Position numbers and translations under genes: made by a program
Shown: piece by piece, positions 42,311 to 56,194 of the stretch
Layout: the number at the start of each line of letters is the position of its first letter
Position numbering within the stretch: the first letter of the stretch is position 1
NCBI RefSeq assembly: GCF_027921745.1
Contig: NC_079239.1
Location: 461,501 to 525,500 of the forward strand
Source of the DNA: Schizosaccharomyces osmophilus
Taxonomy: Eukaryota; Ascomycota; Schizosaccharomycetes; Schizosaccharomycetales; Schizosaccharomycetaceae
Direction of reading: 5' to 3'
DNA: 64,000 nt
Notes under the pieces: model-generated
Seen by the model: the letters and a program-made list of their open reading frames with translations, nothing else
Told to the model about the DNA's origin: nothing
Databases searched by the model: none

Positions 42311-43884
42311 AGAAATAGAAAAGATGTAATAATCCTGATTAAAAATATTAAGTGATATAAAATAAATACGGAGACAAAAACGTTTGAATGAATTCAATGA
42401 TTATTCGTAAGGCATCCGGGATAAATGAGTGCAAATTTATTTTCAATAGAAACAAACTTGCTTTTATAAACGCGTCTTCATCGGCCTAATCCGATAGCTA
42501 GGGATTTTGTTAAGGATCTATGTCTTGGCACCAGGATTCGCTGAATGGGGTACCTAAAGAAAGCAGTGAGTGCTAAGGAGCACAAGGTAAAGTCGATATA
42601 TGATACTCATGAATACATGAGCGTTATTTGTTTCTTCTTTCGTAATAGAGAGAAATCTCTTTCAGGTCGGTGTTGTTGAAGGAATGAAAGTGACACAATG
42701 AATCGTATGTACTGATGCAGTAGTTCTTTTCAGTACCTTGGAATTGTCTTCTAAATATAGGAAACCCTTTTGAAATTACAATGACAAGACTTTTACTTCA
42801 GAAGAGTAGACTCATTTGATTCCATAGCTACCCTGGGACATCCATTTAGCTTTTGAACTGATCAAGAATACTGACTGTAAACAAGACTTGGTACCCGCCT
42901 TTTTTAAAATCATGATGCTGGGAGTTTATGAGTCATAGGAAAAAACCTTGTATGTGTGAAATTGGCAACTACTCGTCTTTTTTGTCTATCTGTTTGATAC
43001 AATCTTTTTGCACTATATGTAACTAATACCCTTTAAGGAAGTAGGCAGCAAAAGCACCGAGAGTACGTTGAGTTTCTTTTTTATTTATACTTCCTAACCA
43101 TAAGACTTTTGGCATAAACTTTTATCTTGAAATTCGGTTGCAAATGTTTGTTTTTCTGCATCTTATAGTTCATATTCTCTTTAATACGATGCCTTTTGTA
43201 TGATGGTTACCTGGTTGATGAATATCCTGTGTCAAAGGTAAAGCAAAACATGTAAAATGTATGTATTCCTCCACGTATGTAATCAAAAACTCTCAAACCA
43301 TTAAGCTCAAGTTAGAAACCCTTCGAAAATAAATTTGCAACGTGCTTTGAATGTATCAAAAAGTTGTTGAGCAAAAGTTTTGTTTTTATACAATCGAAAC
43401 AACAATCGCATCAAATTCATATTCCAGTTAGCTTTTATTCATATAAGCTTACATTTTACTTACAGTATAATTACAAAACCAACGATTTTTTTTTGTCTCC
43501 ATAGTACGCCTTGCCCATGAGAATTGTTTGTTTACTATGAGGATCTTCAAAAATAGTATAATACCCTATACTTCACTAAGTAACACTAACACACTATAAG
43601 GTATGCTTCACAAAAGTATTTAATGAGAACTAAAATCCTTTTTTAATTTTGGTTTTAAATTCGTTCCTATTCGCTATATGAACCAGCATAAAGGATTATT
43701 GTGGGTAACTGTCAATAATGGGTCCTTTAGGACTTGACTACAACAAACTACGATCTGCTAGAAACATTTACCGCTAATAAAGCGACGGAAACGAAGAGAA
43801 AAAAGGGTAGGTGAAGAAGAAAAGTTGAAGGGAAATTGGTTTGCTGACAATAGGAAAGTAGATACTGAGTGAAGAAAACGAACG
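42311..43884. other. 1.57-kb divergent region between chp1 and ypt3
   Basis: The region holds the upstream sequences of both genes. An ACGCGTC (MCB-like) site lies near 42479. I found no open frame with family features and no tRNA or snoRNA I could defend. A non-coding RNA cannot be excluded. Confidence 0.5.
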
Positions 43885-44693
43885 ATGTGCCAAGAAGACG
43901 AATATGATTACTTGTTCAAAACTGTATTGATTGGTGACAGTGGAGTCGGTAAATCGAATCTTTTAATGCGTTTCACAAGAAATGAGTTTAATATCGAAAG
44001 CAAGAGTACCATTGGTGTGGAATTTGCTACTAGAAACATCGTATTAGACAACAAGAAAATCAAAGCCCAAATCTGGGATACAGCCGGTCAAGAACGCTAC
44101 CGTGCAATTACGTCTGCATATTATCGTGGTGCCGTTGGTGCTCTCATTGTTTATGATATTACCAAGCAATCATCCTTTGATAACGTTGGCCGCTGGCTAA
44201 AGGAATTGCGTGAGCATGCTGACAGCAACATTGTTATTATGCTTGTTGGAAACAAAACAGATTTGCTCCATTTGCGTGCTGTTTCCACTGAAGAGGCTCA
44301 AACCTTTGCGGGTATGTATTCATTCAATTTCCAATTAGCGTCGTCAGCCCCGACGAACCGAAACTAGTTGGGCTACCACTGTTTCATTGTTTTTCTTTTT
44401 TTCGTTTACTAATTTGTTAATAGCTGAAAACAATTTGTCATTTATAGAGACTTCCGCCATGGATGCCAGCAACGTAGAAGAAGCTTTTCAAACTGTCTTG
44501 ACTGGTATGGGAATGATTGTAATCTTTTTCTTATTCAATACTAACATTGATTTTAGAAATCTTCAGAATTGTTTCGAATAGATCTCTCGAAAGTGGTGAT
44601 GAAGGTGTTCATCCCATGGGTGGTCAAACTCTTAGTATCACTCCTACTATGAACGATACGAACAAGAAGAAATCTTCTTCTCAATGCTGTTAA
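43885..44693 (+). CDS. ypt3: Rab11-family GTPase Ypt3
   Basis: Three exons: 43885-44311, 44424-44504 and 44557-44693 (645 nt, 214 aa), with both junctions in phase 1. GTPase motifs are [11 protein letters not shown] (P-loop), TIGVEF (switch I), [10 protein letters not shown] (switch II), GNKTDL and ETSAMD, the last coming from exon 2. Exon 3 gives [20 protein letters not shown] and the C-terminal SSSQCC geranylgeranylation signal. The protein is nearly identical to S. pombe Ypt3 over most of its length. It drives trans-Golgi/endosome traffic, secretion to growing tips and septation. Without splicing, the protein would lose the guanine-base-binding ETSAM motif and the lipid anchor. Confidence 0.98.
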
Positions 44694-45218
44694 GTTTTTT
44701 CCGGGACTCCTCGTTGCATCTAATTCGATTTGATTCCTTCTCTACCTACCTTCTTTCAAGGTTACTTTCACGTTTGCTCCTTATGATTTTTTAAGATGGT
44801 AAGTTGAGTACTCTTCCACTTTCATAGCACACCCTCTTATTCTATCCTCGTGTCACTTGCTTATGACAAAGAGGTTTATATAATTAGCCTAGTATGTTGA
44901 ATTACACGAATACCGAAGACTTATCATGAAAGGTACCCTCTCACCTTTTTATACAGCATTCCCTCATTCCTGGCTTCTACAGTTTATCCAGCATTAGTGT
45001 GATATAATTCATTTTGTTTAAAGAGAAAGCAATAATTTGCAGCAGAAAATCACTAACGAAACGCTCGTAAAGTAGGGATTCTTTGACGATTAGCTAAAGT
45101 TCAACTAAAAGTACTATACATCGCTAACAGAGTATAAAAACGAATATGAATTACTATATCATTATATTATTTATAATTCATCTGTTCAAAATACCAACTT
45201 CCACACAGTCTTACAATT
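44694..45218. other. Convergent 3' region of ypt3 and shm2
   Basis: 525 bp between converging stop codons, with AT-rich sequence and no coding sign. It should contain both 3' UTRs. Confidence 0.6.
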
Positions 45219-46814
45219 TTAAATAGGAAAGTCAAACTTGCTAGCCCATTGACGAACTTGTTCTTTCAACTTGAATATTTCTGGATTTTGACTTCCGTCA
45301 CCAACATAGCTTTTAAATTCTTTGAGTTTGGTCTTACCATTATCCTTAGCTTGTTTGTTCAACTTGACAGTTAGGTGAACAACTTCGTCAATAAGGTCAA
45401 CAATTCTTACAAAATCTTGTTCATTAAAGCCCCGTGTAGTACAAGCTGGAGTACCTATACGCAAACCATGGGGAATAAGTGCAGACTTGTCTCCAGGAAC
45501 AGTGTTCTTATTAGCTGAGATATTGATCAACTCCAAAACACGCTCAACCCTAGCTCCGTCGATATCTTTGTTGGTCAAATCGACAAGAACTAAATGGGTT
45601 TCTGTACCACCGGAAACCAATTTGTAGCCTTTTTTGATAAATGCATCTGCCATTGCTTTAGCATTCTTGACAACATTCTTTTGATATTCAATAAACTCAG
45701 GAGTTTTTGCTTGACCTAAGGCTACAGCCAAAGCGGTAATTGTGTGATTATGAGGACCACCCTGGTGACCAGGAAAGACTGAAAAATTAATTTTGTCTTC
45801 CAATTCATAATAAACAGGGTTGCCTTTCTTGTCGTGTTTGCAAAGACCACGACGGAAGAAAATCATAGCTCCTCGAGGTCCACGAAGAGACTTATGGGTT
45901 GTGGTAGTAACAATATCGGCATATTCAAACGGAGAAGGAATGACACCGGCGGCAACAAGACCAGATATATGAGCCATATCACAAAGCAAATAAGCATTAC
46001 ACTCATCGGCAATTTCACGCATGCGTTTATAATCAATTAAACGTGAATACGCACTTGCACCTGCAACAATCACCTTGGGACGGAACTGCTTAGCAGATCT
46101 GCTCAAGCCGTCATAATCAATAATACCAGTTTCGGGATTCACACCATACGGCATAGTACAGAAATATGTGGAGACTGCGGAAATTGATTTCTGAGGTGTA
46201 GCAAATCCATGAGATAAGTGCCCTCCATGAGGCAAATCCAAACCCATCAAACGATCATGGGGTTTCATAACAGCTTGATAAGCTTGAAGGTTAGCAGGCG
46301 AACCTGAATGAGGTTGTACATTAACACCCCATAATTCCGGATTTAAATGAAAAGCTTCAAGGGCACGCTTTTGACATAAAGACTCGGCCTGATCGATAAT
46401 TTCATTACCTCCATAATATCTGGCTCCTGGGTAACCTTCACTATACTTATTTTGCATCACACTACCAAGGACGTCCATAACGGCCTTGGAAGTAAAGTTT
46501 TCACTGGCAATTAAACCTATCGACTCCTTTTGTCGTTTCTCTTCAAATTTTAAGATTTTGCCAACCTCAGGGTCATATTGAAAAACCGAAGATTGAAGAA
46601 GCTATTCTTGTTAGTAATTAGTTTTGCAGTATCGCCATGTGCTTTCGAAGCTGGGGTTGAAAGACAATTTTTTCACTAAAAATATCAAAGACTGCCAGAC
46701 AGTCAATTATTTGAACAATTTGCATACCTTTTTTTGCTCGCTTGGTAAAGCGTAAAAACGCTTGAAAACCAAACTGATTCCTGTTCTTCTAGGAATCTGT
46801 CGTGTCAATGCCAT
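45219..46814 (-). CDS. shm2: Mitochondrial serine hydroxymethyltransferase Shm2
   Basis: Two exons: 46814-46728 and 46601-45219 (1470 nt, 489 aa), joined in phase 0. Exon 1 encodes only a 29-residue presequence ([20 protein letters not shown] and following) rich in Arg and lacking acidic residues until its end, so this is the mitochondrial isozyme. Exon 2 carries the fold-type-I PLP enzyme: [33 protein letters not shown], the PLP-lysine motif [14 protein letters not shown], and [13 protein letters not shown]. It converts serine and tetrahydrofolate to glycine and 5,10-methylene-tetrahydrofolate, feeding mitochondrial one-carbon metabolism. It lies in tandem with gcn1 (570 bp). Confidence 0.97.
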
Positions 46815-47382
46815 GGTGGTAAGTAATGAAAAATCTAGTAGCTGAAAGTAAAACAGAAACGAGAAGAGAATGTTTAAATTTGTCAATTATTGTACTGCTT
46901 TAATTGACATGAGTAAGCTTTATTATCTTTATTTCTCGCGAAAAATCATATCCGACTTATTTCACAGGTACAGCAAACCAATAAATTACACTTGCAATCT
47001 TTGCTCCTTCGTTCCCTCTTTTTAAGTAATTTGATCCTCTTAAAATTCACTCAGCGATGTTTCCCTACTTCATCTGTGATATGAGAAGCTTACATGTATT
47101 CTTAAAATTACCTTTGTAGCATTTATAAACACTTTTACTAAAAAGGAACTTCTTGATAATCCAAAACCATACAAATTGAAATTTACATCAAACTCTATAT
47201 ACACATTTATATAGTTTTTCATAGATCAAAACAAATCAGTAGTCGTCAACTCTTTGACGACATTTCGACTTTTGAATATTACAGCTTGCTCCTTGTTTGA
47301 TCCAAATATTAACGACCAAAATAAATGAATAAGTTAACCTTCATCAACCAAAAAGGCTGAAATTTTTCGTTCAACGGCATGA
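46815..47382. other. shm2 promoter / gcn1 3' region
   Basis: 568 bp between two minus-strand genes, with no coding sign. It presumably contains the gcn1 3' UTR and the shm2 promoter. Confidence 0.55.
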
Positions 47383-50300
47383 TTACCATGACTCATTGGA
47401 GACAACCTCATTATCTCTGCCAACAGCTGTAATTTCAGCCAAATCCTCTCTCTCTTCCAATTGAACTCTGCCACTTCCGGAGGCAATACGATCGCGCTCA
47501 CCAGCTGCCAATTTAAATGCAACACGACGAGTGTAATCACTAAAGCTTCTAGCACGATTTCCTTCCAAAGTTTCCATATACTTGTTAATAATTGAGTCAT
47601 CATCAACAAGTTTAAACATTGCTAAGAATGCGGCTTCTGAAGCAAGTTTAATAGGAATAGTAATAGCACGAATACAACTGAAAACAGCAGGGGCAAGGAC
47701 ATTGAGATGAGGTCTAACAATATCATATTTTTCTTTAGACAAGATCCGAATAATTACCAAAGATAGACGCTTCGCATCTTGAGAACCAGATGGACTCACC
47801 TCAATGCTAACTCTCAAAGCTTCAAATAAAGTCTTAGACTCATTAAAGTTTTGAGGAATATCTGCAAGAAGGGCTTTACCGGCAGCCAAAACGGCGTTCT
47901 CCGTAATATAGGTTTCTGTCTGCTGACATGCATCCGATATGGCTTGACAGACACTTTCGCTCAAGCCCAAGTCAATAATCTTCTTCGAACCATACTTGAT
48001 AACTGCATTGAGTACCAATATTGAGTACTCGTCCAAAGCTTCAACACTGAAAACCTTAGTGTCAAGCAGTTGTCTAGCACGAGTGTCCGTAAGTTGATTA
48101 AACAAAGCCCCGTACATTTTGGCACATATGATCATATATTCATTTGTTTCAGAGGAGAGTTCTCGTAGCAATTGATCCACAGAATCAGCAGAAGCTTCAT
48201 TCATGTTTTGACCAGACTTGGAAACCACTGCAAATAATGCATTCAACATAGCCTTGCGTACGCCAGCATCAGGGGTACGAGCACCTGATACCAATTCTGT
48301 AACAATAGGAGCGAGACGAGTTTGCAAGGTAATAAGAGTACCCAACGCTGTAGCTGCCCTACTGCGAATAACTTCACTCGAAGGATCACCCAAACACTTA
48401 GCAAACGTACGTTGTAATTGAGGCAAAAAGGGACGTAAAAATGTAGGAATTTTAGAGAGGATAATATTGAGAGTATACAAAATCGCACTCTTGACTTCAA
48501 CTGGGAATCTTTCACCAATGATACGAATCAACGGACCAGTAATCTGTGTGACATAAGGGCGAAGTTTATTGGACTCAGTACGTGTTACTATATCTGCAAC
48601 ACCTAGAGCAGATTGTTCACGCTGCTCATTTGTACCATGCATCAAACCGTGTAGGAAGATTGGCAAAACTGAGCTAATACCTTGAGGAAGTTCAAACGCA
48701 GGCAATGTGGTATCATGTACACCAACATCGTGTAGCGATTTGTATGTAATACTAATCACTGATTCAATCCTGTCTTTACGCATTGAAGATGTTAGAGCGT
48801 TCTGAGCAGCAACAGCAGCTGCAATAACCTCGCTGCTCCTGTCTTCAAACAATCTAACAAGGTGACTAATCCAATCAGGTACAAAACGGAAATAGTCAAG
48901 TTTTGAGTTTTGAAAGAATGTAAGCATGTGCTTGGCGGCAAACAAACGTTTCTTGTAATCTTCATTCTCAGTAAACGAGTAAAGATGAGCCATAAGCACT
49001 GTGAGTCCTTCTTGATCTTTAATAGATAATATGATGGTGTCAACTGATTCTTCTAAGCTTTGCAAAGTATCATCCTTTGCAACGAGTATTGATTCCATAA
49101 GAGCATTAAGAATCGACGGCAATCTTCTGTTTAATGTAGAACCTGCTGCTTGCGCAAGGGAAGCTAAAGCCCGAGCATTGAATGCAGTGATAGGTTGCTT
49201 AATGAGAGTGGGAATAAGGACAGGGAAAATCGAAGTGGACCGACGAGCAATAATTTCTTTCAGTGCGGACAAAGCATATTCGGATTTATCATCTGATTCA
49301 AGCAGTTTAAGCAATTCAGGCAGAACTTCATCTACCGCCCGATCACCTACTACTGTTTGAAGAGTATCAAACGCTTCAGCTGCAGCTTCTCTTACTTCCA
49401 AATCTGAGTCCATGAGTGCTTCACGTACAGAATAAACGAATTGGCCACTGTAAATTACAAGCTGATCCTGAGAAGTACTGGAGATCAATTCTTGTAAGGC
49501 AATGCAAACACCAATTCTATTTTGTCTGTCAGAAGACTCTAAGCCGTCCTTCAGTGAAGGAAGAAGTTGAGACAAAACATCAAATCCAGCCTTCTTAGAT
49601 AAATCACCTAAGCTCTTGACACACATAGCACGTCGATCATTTCCAGTGCTGTTCAAGTTGCCGATAATAAGAGTTGTCAACGTAGATATGATGTCTCTAA
49701 CAGTTCGGGGAGTATTTACAACAATATTCTTCCAAATCTGTTGAGCATGAGTCCTAACCGCAGCAGCAATATCTTGACGGAGAATATAAAGTGAGGACAA
49801 CACACGGTCATGGCGCTCAGAACCAATAGTCTCCAACAAGGCTTTACGGTTAACATCAGTGCGAGCTCCTTCTTCGCTTTCGTCAGTTTCTTCTTGCAAG
49901 GTCTTCTTGTTAATACCAGCAAGTTTATAGATGAGGTCCCCAACAAGTTGTACTGAAGACAATCTGATGCGCCAATTATCATCAAATAAGCCTTTCTCAA
50001 GTTCAGGAAGAAGCAAATCGACAGCACGGGTGGCATAATTATTAACAATCATCTTAGCAGCTCGTAATGAAGCGGTCTGAACAAGTTCAGATTCATCAGC
50101 TAAGCCAGAAAGAATAGGTGGAATTGCACGAGCAAGGTATGGTTGGAAACGAGCTCCAAACGTAGCTGGCAAATAGATAAGAAGAGAAATAAAGCTTTCT
50201 CTGATATAGGCAGTAGGACTTGAAGTATTTTGTAAGATTTCGGGCAAAACATCTTCAAGGCGTGTCAAGCCCAAACCAGAGAGAACCTCAGACAAACCTT

Positions 50301-53300
50301 GAGCAGCACCTTGTCTATCAACTTCACTACATTCACTTCGAAGGACATTGAACAATTCAGGAATAAGGGTTGGGAACTTAGTTTCACCCAATTTCTCCAT
50401 CAATGAACCTAAAGCCTTAGCTGCAGTTGCACGAGTATCAGGAACAGGGTCAATAAGCACTTCCCGTAGTCTGGGCATTAAGGGGTCTAAATAAATTGCA
50501 AGATTTTCAGGCTCAGTTAAGCTTGCCATCAATCCAAAGATCTTAGCAGACTGCCGTTTAGTAGATGCATTGCGTTCCCTCATACCATACTGAATAATGG
50601 GTATGACCAAAGCCAATGAAGGAGAATCCAAATAATGAACGAAAGCAGTCTTAAGAATGGCAGATAATGCATCATCAGTATAACGTGTGCAATCACTCAA
50701 AGCATTGAGAAGAACAGGTACAAGGTTTTGGATTTCAGGATTTGATATGACTTCACCAAAACGCAACAAACTGTTATTCGCTGTATTGCGAACCTGAGAA
50801 TGTGAATCAGTCAAAACCTCTGTCAACTTAGGAACAATAGTAGGTAAAGACACCGAAAGCTGTTTGGGTGCCATGTAGGACATCAAGCCAAGAATCTCAA
50901 CAGAAGCACGCTTAGAGCGCCAGTTGTAATCATTCAAACCTTCCAATAAGCTAGGAAGCAATAGCTTAACTCCATAGGCGCTAAGTTGACTCATTATATG
51001 TTTTACGGCTTCCAAAGTAGCTTCTCTAACTTCATTTGCACTGTCACCAAACGAAGAAAGCAATAAAGGGAGTAAATCGGGCAAGTATGGCTCGAAATAG
51101 ATACCTAACGTACGCGAAAAAGCTTCCACACAAAACAGAGCACCTTGTCTAATTGCTGGATTTTGTCTGTTCGTCATTGATTCGCGTAATTGGTCCATAA
51201 TATCGAAATCCTTAAAAGCTTTTATACCCAAACCCTTAATCAAACCAGCTAGACCGTAAGCTGTTCCTTTTCTCTCTGCAAAAGATGAAGCATTCATTAA
51301 GCTGTTTGCTAAATGATCATAATATTCCTTTGCTTTAGGAAGTAACTTTTTGATCAATGGTGATATACATGAAGCGACTGCTAATTGCACACTTTCACTA
51401 GGTGTGGATAAGGCGGAAATTAAATTTTCCAGGACCACAATTAATCGCTGATCATTCTCTTGCAAATGTTGGGCAACAGTTCCAAAAAGTACCACAGTTG
51501 CCTCACGTAATCTATCATTGGCCTCAGTTGGTAAAGTATCAACGTTGAGTTTAGTTTCGAACAACTCCATCAGAGCCTCCACTTGATAGGAACCAAAAGC
51601 AATGATAGATTGTTTACCAGCTTCCAACATGTTGGAAGCTACGATAAATGAACTATCAGTAACGGGGATCTGAGCATCTGACTGAACGGAGGATAGCAAA
51701 AATTCCAAACATGGTACTAATAAATTCGAAGAAACATACTGCGAAATATGCACGAATACTATACTGACACCTTCTCTGGTAACAATACCTAAATCCCGGC
51801 CGATAGTTTCTTTCTTTATTATACCGTACTCATCATATTCGGGAGGTGAAGGTAAAGCGTTCTTGTTATACATTTCCATCAATTTTTTTGGTAGAACGCT
51901 TGAGAAATCTTCAAACTCATCAATCAAGTCAACGAATGATTTTCCTACAAGAGTGTGAAGGTAGTTGGATTTAACATTAAGCAAAGGTAAAAGTTCGGAA
52001 TAAGAGTCTTCATTCGCATCCAATCCATTCTGCGTCGAAATCTGGTGAGCAGCGGCAGCATTAGATTCGTTTTCGTCGTAAAGCTCCAAGAAAATTTCCT
52101 TAATGAAGCTAAATTGCGTTAAGTCCAAAACTTGCAAAGACTGCAAAACGGCAGATCGTACAGAACTTTCGTTGTGACAAGTATGTTCCAAAAGAGTATT
52201 TAATTCGCTATCAGTGTAAGACGTATTTATACCTTGTACAAGAGAAAGCAATGAGTTCTTTACGTCCTGATAATGAGCGGGAACAGTTTCAAGCAAATGT
52301 AAAAGTGCTCTCAAAAAAATTGCCCTCATTCCCCTCAAGGAGGAAGAATAAGGTGCTTGAAATCCCAACATCTCAATTGCTAACAACAAACGCTCAGTTG
52401 ATTTTTCGTCATCCTTAGTTGCGTTTTCATAGCAAAGCTTATTGATTAACGGGAAAATGCAAGAGAACGTTTCAGGCTCAAAATATGCTTGTTCGGTAGC
52501 AAAACGTACCTTATAAAGGAAAGAATCAACGACATCTTCGTTTACATTAGAACTAGTGTTTAGAGAATTAAGAAGGGTTAAAGCTAATGAATCAGAATAT
52601 GCAGATTCTCCCAAGCGAGATGGAAGACCAGAGGCAGTTACAACCAACTTGAAGACTTCTAAAGCCAAATTTCCAGTAAATGGTGTACTCGATTGCAAAA
52701 TTTTACCAAAGATCAGCACATCAACAGCTTCCTCAATCCATAATCCAGGAAACAACTGAACAGCCATTCCCATGCTCTGAATAATCTCAAGACCACGTTC
52801 AAGAGATGCAACAAGGTTATTCACAGACTGCCTGATTCTAGATTCCTTTTCAAGTTGAGAATCCACCAATGCTTGCTGATCTTTATTCAGCTTCATAGGT
52901 TTCCTCTCAGCCTGCTTAGCTCGAACTTCGGCTTCCCAACGCTTAGTTTCGTAATCCTTCGTATTCTTGTCGATTTTGTTTGATTTCTTTTCTAAAACGT
53001 TATCCCAAAGAACTCCATTAGGCGTCTTCCAGATTTCATATTCCATATCTGAGACATTTGTCAATTTTAGATTAACAAGCTGATCACGGAAAAGGCTGAC
53101 GAAAAAAGGAGTGGCAGTCTCTGGAGCAACGAAAAGAATCATCGAAATAGAAGAAATCATTGCTTTTTCCTTTTCAGACCTGACATTAGTAGATAATGTA
53201 GTTTCAATATAGTTCACAATATCGTGAACCCGTTCAGTGACAAGCGTGGCAGGATCTCTATGTGAAAGTTGGCATAATTGAATCCAATCAAACTGATCAA

Positions 53301-55448
53301 CGTAAGCAAAAGAAAGGAATAATAGCTCAATCAGATAACAGTCATAATCAACAAGTTCTTTTGAACCTACGTTAGAGACGTCAGAAGAAATTGCTAAGAG
53401 AATTGATTTCAATAGCTGAATCAACTTTTTATTAGAATTCTCATCAAACTTCTCGTCCTTTTTAGCGGATTCAGCTTGGTAATGCAAATTCCATAACTGA
53501 GAGCAAATGGTTTTGCGCAAACCAGGATTGACTAGTACTGCGGTCCTCAATGCTTCAAAAGCAACTCTGCTGGTCTGGTTGCCTGAGAAGTTAAATAGAT
53601 TAATTAGTGATTGAAACCATGAAGATGCTAAGTCGTCAGTTAGGTCCTTATCATAAGCGCTAGCAAAAGTACAGAGACCACGAATCCACCATAACTTTGC
53701 TTGATCAGTGGTTAGTTTATTCGTAATTTTGCTTGAAAAAAGAATACTTTCTCCATTTGTGGAACCGACAAGTCCATTAAGCAAGGTCTGCAAATCGCCG
53801 GCAAATTTAAGTTTGGTAATGTCCTCATCAGTTTGCTTCTTGTTCATTAAACATAAATAGACGACGGGAGCCAAAATGCTTCCATTCTGTAAGGCAATAG
53901 TAGAATTGCTCAAGGCCGCTTGGCTTGATTTATTTAAATGCTCAAGGTAAAAATTAGTAAGTTCCAACTGAGAGGATTTGTTGGCTTGCAAATCCCAAAC
54001 CAAATCAGCCAAAACTAAAATCCAATGCTGACGTTCGTATGCAGCTGGCTTATCTAATGATTTAGAAAGAAAATCGTAAACGCTTTTATCCAAAGAACTA
54101 TTTGACAATAGAAGTGATTTGATATTCCTTATAACCACGGCTGCTAAGTGATAGAAACTGCTTTCTTGAACCTTCATGAACAAAGGCAAGACTTCCTTAA
54201 GTAAAGAAGCAGAATCTACTTCTTCGACAGAAAGATGAGAAAGGCACTCGATATAAAGATTGCGATGTTCATTCGAGGTAACTTTGTTCGTTTTCAAAGC
54301 AAATGCCAGTTTTAAAGCCACGTCCATAAGCACCTTGGGATCCTTAGCATGCTTACAGAGGACTGAAAATGTTTGAAAGCAGTTTTGTCGAACAGTTGCA
54401 TTTGAACTCTTCAGGTTCGAAGCAAAGGCATCATGAAGTTTACTCAATAGTATAGAAGAGGCATCTTTTCCGGAATCGGAGAAACCGATGGCCAATGAGG
54501 ATAGAATACCAGCAAAGACAAGTTCTGGAGAACGTAGTAAAGCCTTTTCGATAGAAGGCAATAAATCGTTGGATAATTTATCTAAAGATAACAGCAATCC
54601 AATACTATAACAGAACCCCTCAACCGAAGAACTAGGCAACGCGGGCTTTGCTGCAAGGACGTGTTGAGGGATCATTTTCACCAAAAAGTCAATGTTCTCT
54701 GATGCCAAAGTGCGAGGGGCTGAAGACAACTGGAAAAAGTAACAGGTGCCCAATATGACACCATATAACGGCAAAGCTTTTGGAAGGACAAGAGCTGTTT
54801 TAGTTTCATTCAAAAGAAAAGGAATAAAGGAGGACAAGTCATTGAGCTGAGATAGGAATAAGGATCGGTAACAGCGACGTGTAGTCTGCAAAGCGCTACG
54901 AACAATCGCGGGTTTACCATTCTGAACAACAGCATTCAAAAATTGACTTTGAATAGGAAGAAACTCCAACATCCAATACTTCATCTCATTGGAAGGGAGA
55001 TTTGAAAGGATACAGTTCACCCATATCAAAGCATTAAAAGACACTGAAATAGAACTGCTTGGAATGCGCTCCAAGCGGGTGGAAGTGCCTTGAAGACGAT
55101 GCAAAAGTGTCGTAAGAGCAATGGAAGGAGATAACTTTGTTATGTGTACAAGTGTAGCACATAGTTCTAAGCGACATTCGCGCGAAACATTTCTAGGCAA
55201 AACTTCCATAATATTATCTATGATAGCAACAATACTTTTTTCATCAATGTCTATAAAAATACTATTAGCTTCAAACAACTTATAAATTCATTGTACGTAC
55301 CATTGATTTGATTTACATGTCGTAGAATGTCCAGCATAACCTTTTTCGTACCAAGAAAAGCAACAACCGTTTCACTACTTATCAAGGTAGAATAAAGCGT
55401 TTTCTTTTCATTCTGAAACGCTTCCATTCCTGGTCCTTCGACCGTCAT
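47383..55448 (-). CDS. gcn1: Translational regulator Gcn1
   Basis: Two exons: 55448-55301 and 55250-47383 (8016 nt, 2671 aa), essentially the S. pombe length as I remember it. The chain is almost entirely HEAT/ARM helical repeats. The eEF3-like core lies at about residues 1300-1800 ([66 protein letters not shown]). The C-terminal third holds the region that binds the RWD domain of Gcn2. Gcn1 sits on stalled or collided ribosomes and, with Gcn20, activates the eIF2-alpha kinase Gcn2 under amino-acid starvation. The 5' intron is placed with a GTACGT donor, a CTAAT branch point and an ATAG acceptor. A 35-nt intron nested inside it would also keep frame. Confidence 0.97.
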
Positions 55449-56194
55449 GGTTAATACCGGTAATATGAGGTATGGTGGTTATGGAAAGGTGAAAGGTTCT
55501 TTTTTGCGAACGAAAATTGGGCACTTATCGAAGAGAAGCGATATGTAATTTAATGTCGTAACGCAAAATTAAATTTTAAAAAAAGTACAAGCTAAGTAAA
55601 AGTAAATTACCAAATAAGTCGGCCCTTTTATTTTTTTTTTTTTTTCCACGAAATGAATGTCTAACAACAAAAAATCCTTAAGAACTGTAGGATGGTTTCA
55701 TATAATCCAAAAGAGAAAGATTCTTACACTAGAATGAATAGAAATTAAAGAATAGCGACTGTTTCAGCACTAGTTGACAAAGCACCGTACGATTCACTTG
55801 TTTCTATTGATATATCAACCTTCGTTGCTTCAGCAAAGGGGATCGTTAAAAAAATAATTTAAAAAAGTTTCCATCAAAATCTTTTTAGTTGAAACGACTA
55901 GTGAATATTAGCTGATGCCTAAAGCAAGATTACAATCATTTTTCCTTTTTGAGAGACTTTATTATTTATTTATTTATGTTCGTTCTTTAATTGCATTATA
56001 TTTATTTACACAGTCATTATAGATCAGTATAGTAAGGATATGATTGTGCACAAAACTGCCCAAAAGTGGGTTCCGATTCACTATATCAAAATTCGACCTT
56101 TCACTGTACAAGGACAGCCTTGTAAGAACCATCTCTGCTACATTATTTTTCAACAGAAAAAGTCCTATTTTTAACAAGGGAAGACTTCTTCATC
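55449..56194. promoter_or_regulatory. Divergent promoter region gcn1 / utp11
   Basis: 746 bp between divergent start codons. It contains a 15-bp T run at 55631-55645 about 190 bp upstream of gcn1, a typical nucleosome-excluding element. No other defined site was recognised. Confidence 0.55.
55631..55645. repeat. Poly(T) tract
   Basis: Fifteen consecutive T lie in the gcn1-utp11 divergent promoter. On the gcn1 strand this reads as poly(A). Confidence 0.9.

Noticed and set aside
43195-43225. TGGTTACCTGGTTGATGA-like stretch that briefly suggested a telomere-type or snoRNA box motif
   Set aside because: No matching second box, no stem pairing and no repeat were found. Single short matches of this kind are expected by chance.
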